64,000 nucleotides of DNA, taken from positions 2,046,001 through 2,110,000 of the forward strand of contig NZ_JAUSYG010000001.1 in the NCBI RefSeq assembly GCF_030816725.1, read 5' to 3'. Numbering within the stretch: position 1 is the stretch's first letter; every line of letters starts with the position of its first letter. This document shows positions 39,664 through 48,206 of this stretch, piece after piece. The position numbers and the translations under genes are program-made. The DNA is from Pseudarthrobacter defluvii. GTDB lineage: Bacteria; Actinomycetota; Actinomycetes; Actinomycetales; Micrococcaceae. Below the pieces are notes generated by a model. The model was not told the DNA's origin. It did no database searches and saw only the letters and a program-made list of their open reading frames with translations.

Positions 39664-41085
39664 CTGCCGGTGCGACGTCCGGGCGACGATCGCGGCGGCC
39701 AGGACAACCGCCCCGATGGTGCCGCCCAGCAGATTCAAGCCCAGGTAGCCGGCAAAACCCAGCACCAGCCCTGACAATGCGCCGCCCACGGCACCGGCGG
39801 CACCCATCAGCATGTCGGACACTCCCTGCACCGCCACTCTTGCATCCCGCCCCACGCTCTCGGCCAGCAGCGTGGACCCCGAGATGGTGGCAGCGGACCA
39901 TCCCACGCCGAGCAGGACCAGGCCCACGGCCACACCGGCGGTTGAGGACTGTCCGAACCCGGCGATGGCCACAGCCGCGACCAGCACCGTGAAGCCGATC
40001 ATGATGGTCTCGATCCTGCCTGCCCTGTCCGTCAGCCACCCCATCACCGGGGACAGCGCGAACATCCCGGCAATGTGCAGCGAAATCGTGAAGCCGATGA
40101 TGACCAGCACGTCGCCCTCGACCCCATGTCCTGCGTGCGGGCCGGTCCCCTCCACAAGGTGCTGCAAGTGCAGCGGCGTCATGGACATCACGCCCACCAT
40201 CACAGCATGGGCGGCGACGATGGCGGTCACCGCCAGCAGCGCAGTCCGTGAACTGCGGATGGCCCGCAGTCCGCGGCCCAGCGAGCCTCCGGCCGCCGCT
40301 GCGGCGGCCTGGACAGCGGGCCCGGGAAGATCGGACGCGGTGACATCGGATGCGGGGACATCAGGCCCAGGGCCGCGGGCGCGCGTGCTATCAACCGCCG
40401 GGATCAACGGTTCGTGCGCCCCGGCCTGGTCGGTCCCGCTGTTGACGGCGGCAAGTTCGCGTGCCAGCAGCAGCGGGTCCGGGCGTAGGCCGGCGAACAG
40501 GAGCACCGCAGCGATCAGGAGCCCGGCCCCGGAAATCACGAAGGGGCCAGCGATGGGCGGCAGGCCCAGCGCCGCTCCAACGGCAGTGCCGGGCTGGATC
40601 AGGTTCGGCCCGGCAACGGCGCCAACGGTCACCGCCCAGACCACGGTGGAAAGTGCCCGGCCACGGTGCTCGGCGGGAGCGAGATCGACGGCGGCAAACC
40701 TTGCCTGCAGGCTCGCGGCGGTGCCCACGCCGATGCCTGCCGCTCCCAGGACCAGCAGGATGAAGGCACCGGATGTCACGGCCAGCACCATGAGCACGGC
40801 ACCTGCCAGCGCGGCGGAGAGGCCGGCCACCTGGCCCGCCCGGCGGCCGCGCCGTTCGGCCAGTGATGCCAGCGGCAGTGCGGCGGCCGCTGCCCCGAGG
40901 GTCATCACGGTGGCAACGGATCCCGCCCAGGCGCTGGAGCCTGAAAGTTCGACGGCCAGGATGGAGCCGATGGACACCGTTGATCCTGTTCCGAGTCCAC
41001 CGAACACCTGGGCCGTACTCAGGAGTACAACGGTGCGCCGCTGCACCTGGGCCACGCCCTGTTCCTTCACAAGTGTGCGGGCCAT
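39649..41085 (-). CDS. Major facilitator superfamily transporter
   Basis: A 478-residue membrane protein with about 12 hydrophobic segments. It has a loop of about 75 residues between the two six-helix halves and the MFS loop motif between segments 2 and 3 (LASLAERRGRRAG). It is likely a drug or metabolite exporter; the substrate is unknown. ATG 41085 lies six bases from TATGCT, so the mRNA is probably leaderless. Confidence 0.87.
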   Translation of the reverse strand: MARTLVKEQGVAQVQRRTVVLLSTAQVFGGLGTGSTVSIGSILAVELSGSSAWAGSVATVMTLGAAAAALPLASLAERRGRRAGQVAGLSAALAGAVLMVLAVTSGAFILLVLGAAGIGVGTAASLQARFAAVDLAPAEHRGRALSTVVWAVTVGAVAGPNLIQPGTAVGAALGLPPIAGPFVISGAGLLIAAVLLFAGLRPDPLLLARELAAVNSGTDQAGAHEPLIPAVDSTRARGPGPDVPASDVTASDLPGPAVQAAAAAAGGSLGRGLRAIRSSRTALLAVTAIVAAHAVMVGVMSMTPLHLQHLVEGTGPHAGHGVEGDVLVIIGFTISLHIAGMFALSPVMGWLTDRAGRIETIMIGFTVLVAAVAIAGFGQSSTAGVAVGLVLLGVGWSAATISGSTLLAESVGRDARVAVQGVSDMLMGAAGAVGGALSGLVLGFAGYLGLNLLGGTIGAVVLAAAIVARTSHRQSAAA

Positions 41086-41097
41086 GTTCCGAGCATA
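41086..41097 (-). promoter_or_regulatory. MFS -10 element, leaderless spacing
   Basis: On the minus strand, TATGCT (41097-41092) plus six bases leads directly to the ATG. Confidence 0.55.
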
Positions 41098-41160
41098 GTC
41101 CTGCGCCGGGGTCTGCCACAGGGGTGGGCCCCGACACTGCTGCAGGGCGCTTTAAAGGAC

Positions 41161-41192
41161 GTAGTCCCGGCCGCGCAGGCGGCCGGGACTAC
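41161..41192 (-). terminator. Terminator after terC
   Basis: A perfect 14-bp stem (GTAGTCCCGGCCGC/GCGGCCGGGACTAC) with a four-base loop, 28 bases past the terC stop. On the minus strand it is followed by GTCCTTTAAAG. Confidence 0.75.
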
Positions 41193-41219
41193 CGGGAGGA
41201 ATCTTGGGGTCGGGTGTGC

Positions 41220-42248
41220 CTATTCGGCGTCGCTGTGGCTCTTCCGGACGTCTTCTTCAAGCCGGGGATCAATCGCGGCGGCCTGGGCCTTGGAGCTGAG
41301 CAGGCTGGCGACCACGGCAATGATGATGGTGCCGACGATGACGGCGAGCGACACGAACGTCGGGATCTCCGGCGCCCACTCGATGTGGTGGCCGCCGTTG
41401 ATGAACGGCAACTCGTTCACGTGCATGGCGTGCAGGACCAGCTTGACGCCGATGAACGCCAGGATGACGGACAGCGCATGCTTGAGGTAGATCAGCCGGT
41501 TCATCAGGCCACCGAGGAGGAAGTACAGCTGCCGCAGGCCCATCAGGGCAAAGAGGTTGGCGGTGAAGACAATGAAGGGGCTCTGGGTCAGGCCGAAGAT
41601 CGCGGGGATGGAGTCCACGGCGAACAGCAGGTCCGTCAGGCCGATGGTGATGAAGACGATCACCATGGGGGTGAACACCTTCTTGCCGTTGAGCGTGGTC
41701 CGCAGCTTGCCGCCGTCGAACTTCTCCGACATGGGGATGACCTTGCGGATCCTGGCGATCAGCGGGTTCTCCCGATCTTCTTCCTCTTCGCCCTCGTCCT
41801 GCGCCTGCTTCCAGGCGGTCCACAGCAGGAACGCGCCGAAGATGTAGAACACCCAGCTGAACTGTTCGATGACAATGGCGCCAAGCATGATGAAGATGCC
41901 GCGAAGGATGAGCGCGATGATGATGCCCACCATCAGCACTTCCTGCTGGTATTTCCGGGGGACGGAGAACCTGGCCATGATGATGATGAACACGAACAGG
42001 TTGTCAATGCTGAGGCTGTACTCCGTGACCCAGCCGGCGATGAACTGGCTTCCGAACTCAGGTCCGGTGAAAGCGAACATGGCACCGGCGAACACCAGCG
42101 CCAGGGTGATGTAGAAGGCCACCCACAAACCGGCTTCCTTCATGGACGGCTCGTGCGGCCGGCGAACCACCAGGAGGAGATCGATCAGGAGAATCAGGCC
42201 GAGGACGACAAACGAGCCAACCTCGAACCATAGGGGCAAATCGAGCAC
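41220..42248 (-). CDS. TerC-family integral membrane protein (probable Mn exporter)
   Basis: A 342-residue membrane protein with about nine hydrophobic segments. Two TerC repeats carry membrane acidic motifs: YSLSIDNLFVFI and TDLLFAVDSIPAIFG. Some TerC/Alx proteins export Mn(II) from the cytoplasm. That role is supported here by the manganese-type riboswitch directly upstream. GTG 42248 has AAAGG seven bases upstream; the longer open frame runs through the riboswitch and is rejected. A charged loop (DEGEEEEDREN) lies mid-protein. Confidence 0.92.
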   Translation of the reverse strand: MLDLPLWFEVGSFVVLGLILLIDLLLVVRRPHEPSMKEAGLWVAFYITLALVFAGAMFAFTGPEFGSQFIAGWVTEYSLSIDNLFVFIIIMARFSVPRKYQQEVLMVGIIIALILRGIFIMLGAIVIEQFSWVFYIFGAFLLWTAWKQAQDEGEEEEDRENPLIARIRKVIPMSEKFDGGKLRTTLNGKKVFTPMVIVFITIGLTDLLFAVDSIPAIFGLTQSPFIVFTANLFALMGLRQLYFLLGGLMNRLIYLKHALSVILAFIGVKLVLHAMHVNELPFINGGHHIEWAPEIPTFVSLAVIVGTIIIAVVASLLSSKAQAAAIDPRLEEDVRKSHSDAE

Positions 42249-42276
42249 AGGGCAGCCTTTCGCAGGGTACACAAAA

Positions 42277-42400
42277 ATGGTGTAAGTCTCTCCGGCCTGC
42301 CTGTGCACTTGGTGCTGAAGTGGCGGCCCGCTACGCCCGGCGGGGCAACTGTGCCCTGCGTGTTGACGATCGTAGCGCTTTGGGATACTCCCCTACGTGC
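42277..42400 (-). ncRNA. yybP-ykoY (manganese) riboswitch upstream of terC
   Basis: On the minus strand the leader holds TAGGGGAGTATCCCA (complement of 42381-42395), then ATCGTCAACACG, a GC-rich helical region, and the closing GGAGAGACTTACACC (complement of 42279-42293). These are the two conserved halves of the yybP-ykoY aptamer (GGGGAGUA and GCGAGAC-like). The aptamer ends about 28 bases before the terC GTG, so control could be translational. The class is known to bind Mn(II) and to precede terC/alx genes. Confidence 0.85.
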
Positions 42401-42457
42401 CATTAACTGTACCCCAGCACCGTCGCGGCGATGCCCCGGCGGAGCCCACAGCTCTTC

Positions 42458-42473
42458 CGGATAACGGTTTCCG
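42458..42473. promoter_or_regulatory. Upstream LacI-type operator
   Basis: CGGATAACGGTTTCCG is a near-palindrome sharing the AACGGTTTC core with the second site. Its centre is 63 bp from that of the downstream site, and it lies just before the -35. Confidence 0.55.
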
Positions 42474-42481
42474 AAAAAGCA

Positions 42482-42510
42482 TTGACCCTGCCTGTGCCGC
42501 TTGTAATAAT
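42482..42510 (+). promoter_or_regulatory. Promoter of the sugar-binding lipoprotein gene
   Basis: TTGACC (42482-42487), a 16-base spacer and TAATAA (42504-42509) form a good housekeeping promoter. Predicted transcription starts near 42516, about 57 bases before the start codon. Confidence 0.65.
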
Positions 42511-42520
42511 CACACGCAGT

Positions 42521-42536
42521 GAGAAAACGGTTTCTC
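42521..42536. promoter_or_regulatory. Downstream LacI-type operator
   Basis: GAGAAAACGGTTTCTC is a 16-bp palindrome with mismatch only around its centre. It overlaps the first transcribed bases, an ideal position for repression. Confidence 0.7.
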
Positions 42537-42572
42537 GCGTCTAGTGTTCATCCAGAAAGTCAAGGTTGGTCA

Positions 42573-43895
42573 ATGAAGACTCCTCTTCGCACTAGCAAGG
42601 TGGCCAAGGCCCTCGCAACGGCCGCCGCCGTGGCCCTGCTGGCTACCGGCTGCTCCCCGGCCTCGTCCAGCGACAGCGGCGGCAACGTCACCATCCGCTT
42701 TACCTGGTGGGGCAACGACCTGCGGAACAAACAGACGCAGCAGGTCATTGACTCCTTCCAGGCCTCCCATCCCAACATCAAGATCCAGGCGGAGCCCGGG
42801 GTGTGGAGCAGCTACTGGGACAAGCTGGCCACCACCACCGCCGCCAATGATTCTCCGGACGTGATCCAGATGGACCAGGCGTACATCGCTGAGTACGGCG
42901 GCCGCGGAGCACTGCTGGACCTGTCCAAGCAGGACAACATCGACACCTCCAAGATTGACCAGGACGCCCTGAAATCCGGCCAGGTGGACGGCAAGCAGTA
43001 CGGCCTGAGCACCGGCCAGAACGCCAAGGCCGTGATGATCAACACCAAGATGTTCCAGGACTATGGGGTGCCCATCCCGGACGACAAGACCTGGACCTGG
43101 GACGACTACACCAAGACCGCCGCGCAGATCGCGGCCGCGGCGGCCAAGGCAGGCCAGACCAACTACGGCAGTTCCTACTCACTGACCGACTCCGATCTGA
43201 ACACCTGGGCCATGCAGCACGACGAGTCGCTGTACTCGGCCGACGGCGGCCTCGGCTTCAAGGAGGCCACCGCTACTTCCTTTTTCGAAAACATCCTGAA
43301 CCTGCGCAACAAGGGGGCAGCCGCACCGGCCAACATCGCCACCGAGGACATCAGCGCCCCTGTGGAGCAGACACTCTTCGCCACGGGCAAGACAGCCATG
43401 TCGTGGTGGTGGACCAACCAGGTCAACGCGCTGCAGTCCGCGCTGAAGACTGAGGTGAAGATCCTGCGCGCACCCAGCTCCACCGGGAGCGCCAAGGACA
43501 ACGGCATGTCATACAAGCCGTCCATGTTCTGGTCCGTCTCGTCCCGCAGCAAGCATCCAAAGGAGGCTTCCGAAGTTGTCAACTACCTGCTGAACAACCT
43601 GGACGCTGCCAAGACCATCCTGACGGAGCGCGGCTTCCCCACCAACTCCGAAGTGCAGACAGCGATTGACCCGCAACTGACGCCCGCGGACAAGGCGGCT
43701 GCGGCGTTCCTCAAGGACATCAAGCCCGATCTGCAGGGCGTTCCGCCCGTGCCTCCGACCGGTTCCTCCGGCGTTCAGGCGCTGATCCAGCGGTACAGCA
43801 GCGACGTCCTTTTCGACCGGCGGTCACCGTCCGACGCGGCCAAGGGCCTGATGCAGGAAGCACAGGGCCTGATCGACTCGGCCAGGAAGAAGTAG
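42573..43895 (+). CDS. ABC transporter substrate-binding lipoprotein, sugar type
   Basis: A 440-residue family 1 extracellular sugar-binding protein. A signal peptide ends in the lipobox LLATGC (Cys about residue 27), then TIRFTWWGNDLRNKQTQ. The body has SPDVIQMDQAYIAEYGGRG, YGLSTGQNAKAVMIN and KTAMSWWWTNQ, typical of sugar ABC systems. ATG 42573 has AAGG upstream; the frame to 42519 would cross the operator. It is unusual in that no permease genes follow: a terminator and uvrB come next, so it must use permeases encoded elsewhere or act as a sensor. Confidence 0.9.
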   Translation: MKTPLRTSKVAKALATAAAVALLATGCSPASSSDSGGNVTIRFTWWGNDLRNKQTQQVIDSFQASHPNIKIQAEPGVWSSYWDKLATTTAANDSPDVIQMDQAYIAEYGGRGALLDLSKQDNIDTSKIDQDALKSGQVDGKQYGLSTGQNAKAVMINTKMFQDYGVPIPDDKTWTWDDYTKTAAQIAAAAAKAGQTNYGSSYSLTDSDLNTWAMQHDESLYSADGGLGFKEATATSFFENILNLRNKGAAAPANIATEDISAPVEQTLFATGKTAMSWWWTNQVNALQSALKTEVKILRAPSSTGSAKDNGMSYKPSMFWSVSSRSKHPKEASEVVNYLLNNLDAAKTILTERGFPTNSEVQTAIDPQLTPADKAAAAFLKDIKPDLQGVPPVPPTGSSGVQALIQRYSSDVLFDRRSPSDAAKGLMQEAQGLIDSARKK

Positions 43896-43920
43896 GAGGC
43901 AGCACCGGACCGGACTGCCA

Positions 43921-43959
43921 GAACGGCGGGCACCTCCCTGGAGGGGGTGCCCGCCGTTC
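43921..43959 (+). terminator. Terminator between the lipoprotein gene and uvrB
   Basis: A perfect 14-bp stem (GAACGGCGGGCACC/GGTGCCCGCCGTTC) with an 11-base loop, 26 bases past the lipoprotein stop and followed by CTGCTTAAT. It also lies 54 bases past the uvrB stop on the other strand and may serve both genes. Confidence 0.75.
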
Positions 43960-44012
43960 CTGCTTAATCCGCTCCCCACAACCGGGGTTGCTGCTGAGGC
44001 AGAGGCCCAGCC

Positions 44013-46127
44013 CTAGGCGTGTCCGGCCGCCTGCATTTGGCGCAGTTCCTTCTTCAGCTCGCCGACCTCGTCGCGGATCCGCGCCGCCACCTCGAACTGC
44101 AGTTCCGCGGCCGCGCCGTGCATCTGTTCGGTCAGCTGCGCGATCAGGCCCACCAGGTCCTCGGCCGGGGCCGCCGCCAGGCCGTCGGAACGGACCTGGG
44201 CCGCGCCCTTCTTGGCACCAGCTTTGTTTGCCCCGGTGATGCCGCGCTTGCCCTTGCCGTAGTCGAAGCTGCCCAACAGTGCATTGGTGTCGGCGTCTTC
44301 CTTGGCCAGTTGGTCCGTGATGTCGGCGATCTTCTTCCGCAGCGGCTGCGGGTCGACACCGTGTTCCTTGTTGTAGGCAACCTGGATGGCGCGCCGACGG
44401 TTGGTCTCATCGATAGCGTTGGCCATGGAGTCCGTAATGCGGTCCGCGTACATATGCACCTCGCCGGACACGTTACGGGCGGCGCGCCCGATGGTTTGGA
44501 TGAGGGACGTGGACGAGCGCAGGAAGCCTTCCTTGTCCGCATCCAGGATGCTGACCAAGGATACCTCGGGCAGGTCCAGTCCTTCACGCAGGAGGTTGAT
44601 GCCCACCAGGACGTCAAAGGATCCCATCCGCAGTTCACGCAGGAGCTCCACGCGCCGCAAGGTGTCCACGTCCGAGTGCAGGTATTCGACCTTGACGCCG
44701 TGGCCCAGCAGGTAGTCCGTGAGGTCCTCCGCCATGCGTTTGGTCAATGTGGTCACCAGGACCCGTTCGTTCTTCTCCACCCTCGTCTTGATTTCACCGA
44801 GCAGGTCATCGATCTGGCCCTTGGTGGGCTTGACCACCACCTCGGGATCGACCAGGCCGGTGGGCCGGATGATCTGCTGGACGAACCCGTCCGCCTTCCC
44901 CAACTCGTATTTGCCGGGTGTGGCGGAAAGGTAGACAGTCTGGCCTACCCGTTCCAGGAACTCGTCCCACTTCAGCGGCCGGTTGTCCATGGCTGACGGC
45001 AGTCGAAACCCAAAGTCCACCAGGTTCCGCTTCCGCGACATGTCGCCTTCGTACATCGCGCCGATCTGGGGAATGGTCACGTGGGACTCATCAACCACCA
45101 GCAGGAAGTCGTCCGGGAAGTAGTCCAGGAGGCAGTGAGGGGCGGTGCCCGGCCCGCGCCCGTCGATGTGGGAAGAATAATTCTCGATGCCGTTGCAGAA
45201 GCCCATCTGCTGCATCATTTCAAGGTCGTACGTGGTGCGCATGCGCAGGCGCTGTGCTTCCACCAACTTGTTCTGGCTTTCCAGCACCTTCAGCCGGTCG
45301 GCCAGTTCATCCTCGATCCGCTTGATGGCGCGCGCCATCCGCTCCGGCCCGGCAACGTAGTGCGAGGCCGGGAACACGTACATCTCCTCTTCGTCCCGGA
45401 TCACCTGGCCGGTGAGCGGGTGGAGCGTCTGGATGTTCTCGATTTCATCACCGAAGAACTCGATCCGGATGGCCAATTCCTCATACATGGGGATGATTTC
45501 GACCGTGTCGCCGCGGACGCGGAAAGTTCCGCGGTGGAAGTCCATGTCGTTCCGGGCGTACTGCATGGAGACGAACTTACGCAGGAGGTCGTCCCGGTTC
45601 ATCTCGGCGCCCTTTCGCAGGGTGACCATCCCGGCGATGTACTCCTCCGGGGTACCCAGGCCGTAAATGCAGGAGACGGTGGCCACCACCACCACGTCGC
45701 GGCGGGTCAGCAGCGCGTTCGTGGCCGAGTGCCGGAGCCGCTCGACTTCCTCGTTGATGGAGGAGTCCTTCTCGATGAAAGTGTCCGTCTGGGCCACGTA
45801 GGCTTCGGGCTGGTAATAGTCGTAGTAGGAGACGAAGTATTCCACCGCGTTGTTGGGCAGGAGTTCGCGGAACTCGTTGGCCAGCTGCGCGGCGAGGGTC
45901 TTGTTCTGCACCATCACCAGGGTGGGGCGCTGCACCTGTTCGATAAGCCAGGCGGTGGTGGCGCTCTTACCGGTACCGGTGGCACCGAGCAGCACCACGT
46001 CCTTCTCACCGTTATTGATGCGCTCCGTCAGCTCAGCGATAGCGGCAGGCTGATCGCCCGCGGGCTGGAATTCGCTGATGACTTCGAAGGGCGCTACAAA
46101 ACGGTTGACTTCCTGCGCAAGGCTCAT
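44013..46127 (-). CDS. uvrB: Excinuclease ABC subunit B
   Basis: The DNA-loading helicase of nucleotide excision repair. The 704-residue protein has Walker [14 protein letters not shown], the beta-hairpin region [11 protein letters not shown], the DESH box [13 protein letters not shown], motif [11 protein letters not shown] and a C-terminal UVR domain ([18 protein letters not shown]) that contacts UvrC. ATG 46127 lies six bases from TAAATT. It is the third uvr gene in the window with leaderless architecture. Confidence 0.97.
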   Translation of the reverse strand: MSLAQEVNRFVAPFEVISEFQPAGDQPAAIAELTERINNGEKDVVLLGATGTGKSATTAWLIEQVQRPTLVMVQNKTLAAQLANEFRELLPNNAVEYFVSYYDYYQPEAYVAQTDTFIEKDSSINEEVERLRHSATNALLTRRDVVVVATVSCIYGLGTPEEYIAGMVTLRKGAEMNRDDLLRKFVSMQYARNDMDFHRGTFRVRGDTVEIIPMYEELAIRIEFFGDEIENIQTLHPLTGQVIRDEEEMYVFPASHYVAGPERMARAIKRIEDELADRLKVLESQNKLVEAQRLRMRTTYDLEMMQQMGFCNGIENYSSHIDGRGPGTAPHCLLDYFPDDFLLVVDESHVTIPQIGAMYEGDMSRKRNLVDFGFRLPSAMDNRPLKWDEFLERVGQTVYLSATPGKYELGKADGFVQQIIRPTGLVDPEVVVKPTKGQIDDLLGEIKTRVEKNERVLVTTLTKRMAEDLTDYLLGHGVKVEYLHSDVDTLRRVELLRELRMGSFDVLVGINLLREGLDLPEVSLVSILDADKEGFLRSSTSLIQTIGRAARNVSGEVHMYADRITDSMANAIDETNRRRAIQVAYNKEHGVDPQPLRKKIADITDQLAKEDADTNALLGSFDYGKGKRGITGANKAGAKKGAAQVRSDGLAAAPAEDLVGLIAQLTEQMHGAAAELQFEVAARIRDEVGELKKELRQMQAAGHA

Positions 46128-46139
46128 GGATCTAATTTA
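46128..46139 (-). promoter_or_regulatory. uvrB -10 element, leaderless spacing
   Basis: On the minus strand, TAAATT (46139-46134), then AGATCC, then the uvrB ATG. No Shine-Dalgarno. Confidence 0.55.
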
Positions 46140-46207
46140 CAACCGGGCACCGACACTGAACGGCCCCGTCCGTTACAGGCGAACAACCACCCGTGCCCGG
46201 CTCCCGG

Positions 46208-47422
46208 TCAGGACGGGTACGACGGCGGTTCCCACCCGGTTGCCTCCGCCCAGGCGGACATCCGTGGCCAGGCTACGTCCGTGAACCAGGGTTCCTTGGC
46301 CTCGGCATAGGCCCCGGTGCCGGCCGGGTCTGCAAAGCGCCCGGCGAGGTCCGCCTTATGCGCCTCGTAAAGCCGCAGCGCGGAGGGGTCGTTCCGGAGC
46401 CAGTCCCGGAATATCAGGGCGTACCGCCAACCGGCCGAACCCGCCGCCCGGACATGGACGTTCACTGCACGGCAAGGGTCCGCGTTGGCGTGGAACCGCT
46501 TCAACCACGCCGACTGGTCGGGATCGCCGGGCTTCGGGGTGTCCGCCTCCACTCCCCGGACGGCCGGAAAGCCGGCTGCGGCCAGGAGCGGCGCAACCGC
46601 CGCCGCGGCCTCCAGGTCCGGCACCGTGACCTGCAGGTCGATCACGTCCTTGGCGGCCAAGCCAGGCACAGAGGTGGAGCCGATGTGGTCCACAGCGAGG
46701 ATGTGGTCGGGCGCCGCCGCAGTAATCCTTGCCGCTATCCTTTGCGCCTCCTGCGCCCAGTCCGGCCGGTGCGGCTCCAGGACCACTCCCCCGCGCCGCG
46801 GTGCCCGCCTACCTTCTGCCAGGTTGCGGGCGAACGGCACCAGGCGGCCGTCCCACAGCCTGTCCACCTGCTCCAGCAACTGCTGCACGGTGCCTGAGTT
46901 ATCCAGGACCACGTCGGCAGCGGCCAGCCGTTCGGCGCGCGTCGCCTGCGCGGCCATGCGGGAAAGCGCTGCCTCAGCTGTCATGCCGCGAAGCTCCTGC
47001 ATGCGGTGCAGCCGCACTTCGTCCGGCGCGTCCACCACTGCCACCAAATGGAAATTGGCCCCCTGCCCGGTCTCCACCAGGAGGGGAATGTCCTGGACCA
47101 CGACAGCGTCAGCGGAGGCCGCAGCAGTGATGGCCGCGGCGCGGGCACGTACCAGGGGGTGGACGATTGCGTTCAGCGCGGCGAGCCGTCCCGGGTCGCC
47201 GAACACTGCCTCGCCCAGCCTGGGGCGATTAAGCCGCCCGCCGCCGTCGAGCATCCCTGCGCCGAACTCCGCCACGATGCGTTCCAGCCCCTCGGTCCCC
47301 GGCTCGACCACCTCACGGGCCAGCGCGTCCGCGTCCACCAATACGGCGCCGCGTTCCAACAGTTGCGCGGCCACCACCGATTTCCCTGAGGCGATCCCGC
47401 CCGTCAGCCCTATTTTCAGCAC
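46208..47422 (-). CDS. coaE: Dephospho-CoA kinase fused to a GrpB/UPF0157 domain
   Basis: The last step of coenzyme A synthesis. Residues about 1-195 are CoaE, with P-loop GLTGGIASGKS, DADALAREVV and the lid region. Residues about 210-400 are a GrpB/UPF0157 nucleotidyltransferase-like domain: VLEPHRPDWAQEAQRI, VDHIGSTSVPGLAAKDVIDL (quoted here as DHIGSTSVPGL and KDVIDLQ) and NVHVR. The fusion is known in actinobacteria, where the second domain is thought to affect folding or regulation. GTG 47422 has both a GGGAGG and a leaderless-type -10 nearby. Confidence 0.94.
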   Translation of the reverse strand: MLKIGLTGGIASGKSVVAAQLLERGAVLVDADALAREVVEPGTEGLERIVAEFGAGMLDGGGRLNRPRLGEAVFGDPGRLAALNAIVHPLVRARAAAITAAASADAVVVQDIPLLVETGQGANFHLVAVVDAPDEVRLHRMQELRGMTAEAALSRMAAQATRAERLAAADVVLDNSGTVQQLLEQVDRLWDGRLVPFARNLAEGRRAPRRGGVVLEPHRPDWAQEAQRIAARITAAAPDHILAVDHIGSTSVPGLAAKDVIDLQVTVPDLEAAAAVAPLLAAAGFPAVRGVEADTPKPGDPDQSAWLKRFHANADPCRAVNVHVRAAGSAGWRYALIFRDWLRNDPSALRLYEAHKADLAGRFADPAGTGAYAEAKEPWFTDVAWPRMSAWAEATGWEPPSYPS

Positions 47423-47434
47423 CCTCCCACCCTA
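47423..47434 (-). promoter_or_regulatory. coaE -10-like element
   Basis: On the minus strand, TAGGGT (47434-47429) plus six bases (GGGAGG) leads to the GTG. The same bases could act as a Shine-Dalgarno in a longer transcript, so leaderless use is less certain here. Confidence 0.4.
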
Positions 47435-47452
47435 GGGCCAAAGGCGTGGCCA

Positions 47453-48127
47453 TCAGCCGGGAAACTCCCGGATGGGCTCATCCGGCATTTGGGCGGTGCC
47501 CTCAGCGCGGGTTTTGATCCCCTTCAGCATTCGCCGGGACATGATGAAACTCGCTACCTCCACTGCCTCGACCATGACCCGCGTCCACCATTTCCGATAG
47601 GCGTAACGCTCCCGCGCCAGCAGCCTTGTGGTGCCGTCGGGCTGCGGCCGCAGGACGAACGCCCAGCTGAAGTCGAAAGGACCGGGAGGGGAATCCGGCC
47701 GAACGCGCAGGACAAGCGCTTTGCCGCGGTCCACGAGGCCCACCTCCAGGTCCGCGGAAGGATCAGGTGCCAGGTGGAACCGGTCGCCGGGTTTGATGTC
47801 CTGCCACTCGGGATGGATGCGGTCCGCGCTGTGGATGTCGAGGCCCGCGAGGTTTTCCAGGAAGTCGTAGCTGTACAGGCCGCCGCGGCCCTGACCCATT
47901 TGCGCCAACCATGGCCACACTGCGTCCGGCGGGGACTTAATGGTGACGGCACGGGTTGCCTGCAGGTCTGCGACCTGCAGAAAATCGTCGCCCGGCAGCC
48001 GGTCTTCCACTTCGGCATCGGAGGCGTTCCAGCGCAGGTAGGACCTCCGGAACCAGGCGGCCGAAGCCACTCCGGCCAGCATCCCTGCGGGGGCGGCCAT
48101 CCGCTTCAGATTGCGTGGCACTGACAT
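47453..48127 (-). CDS. SRPBCC-family protein (hypothetical)
   Basis: A 224-residue protein whose residues about 50-200 look like a START/SRPBCC lipid-binding fold (SPPDAVWPWLAQMGQGRGG, then SADRIHPEWQ and FSWAFVLRPQPDGTTRLL). A short N-terminal hydrophobic stretch (AAPAGMLAGVASAAWF) may anchor it in the membrane. Ligand and function are unknown. It starts at ATG 48127, divergent from the YigZ gene across 76 bases. Confidence 0.75.
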   Translation of the reverse strand: MSVPRNLKRMAAPAGMLAGVASAAWFRRSYLRWNASDAEVEDRLPGDDFLQVADLQATRAVTIKSPPDAVWPWLAQMGQGRGGLYSYDFLENLAGLDIHSADRIHPEWQDIKPGDRFHLAPDPSADLEVGLVDRGKALVLRVRPDSPPGPFDFSWAFVLRPQPDGTTRLLARERYAYRKWWTRVMVEAVEVASFIMSRRMLKGIKTRAEGTAQMPDEPIREFPG

Positions 48128-48191
48128 GGGTCGATTCTCCGGGCCGTTGCCGGCCCTGTCACGGGACCTAAGCCCCGAGGCCCTGCTCCTT

Positions 48192-48206
48192 TAGACTGAA
48201 GCGGTG
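48192..48206 (+). promoter_or_regulatory. YigZ-gene -10 element, leaderless spacing
   Basis: TAGACT at 48192-48197, six bases, then GTG 48204. No Shine-Dalgarno is present. Confidence 0.55.
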
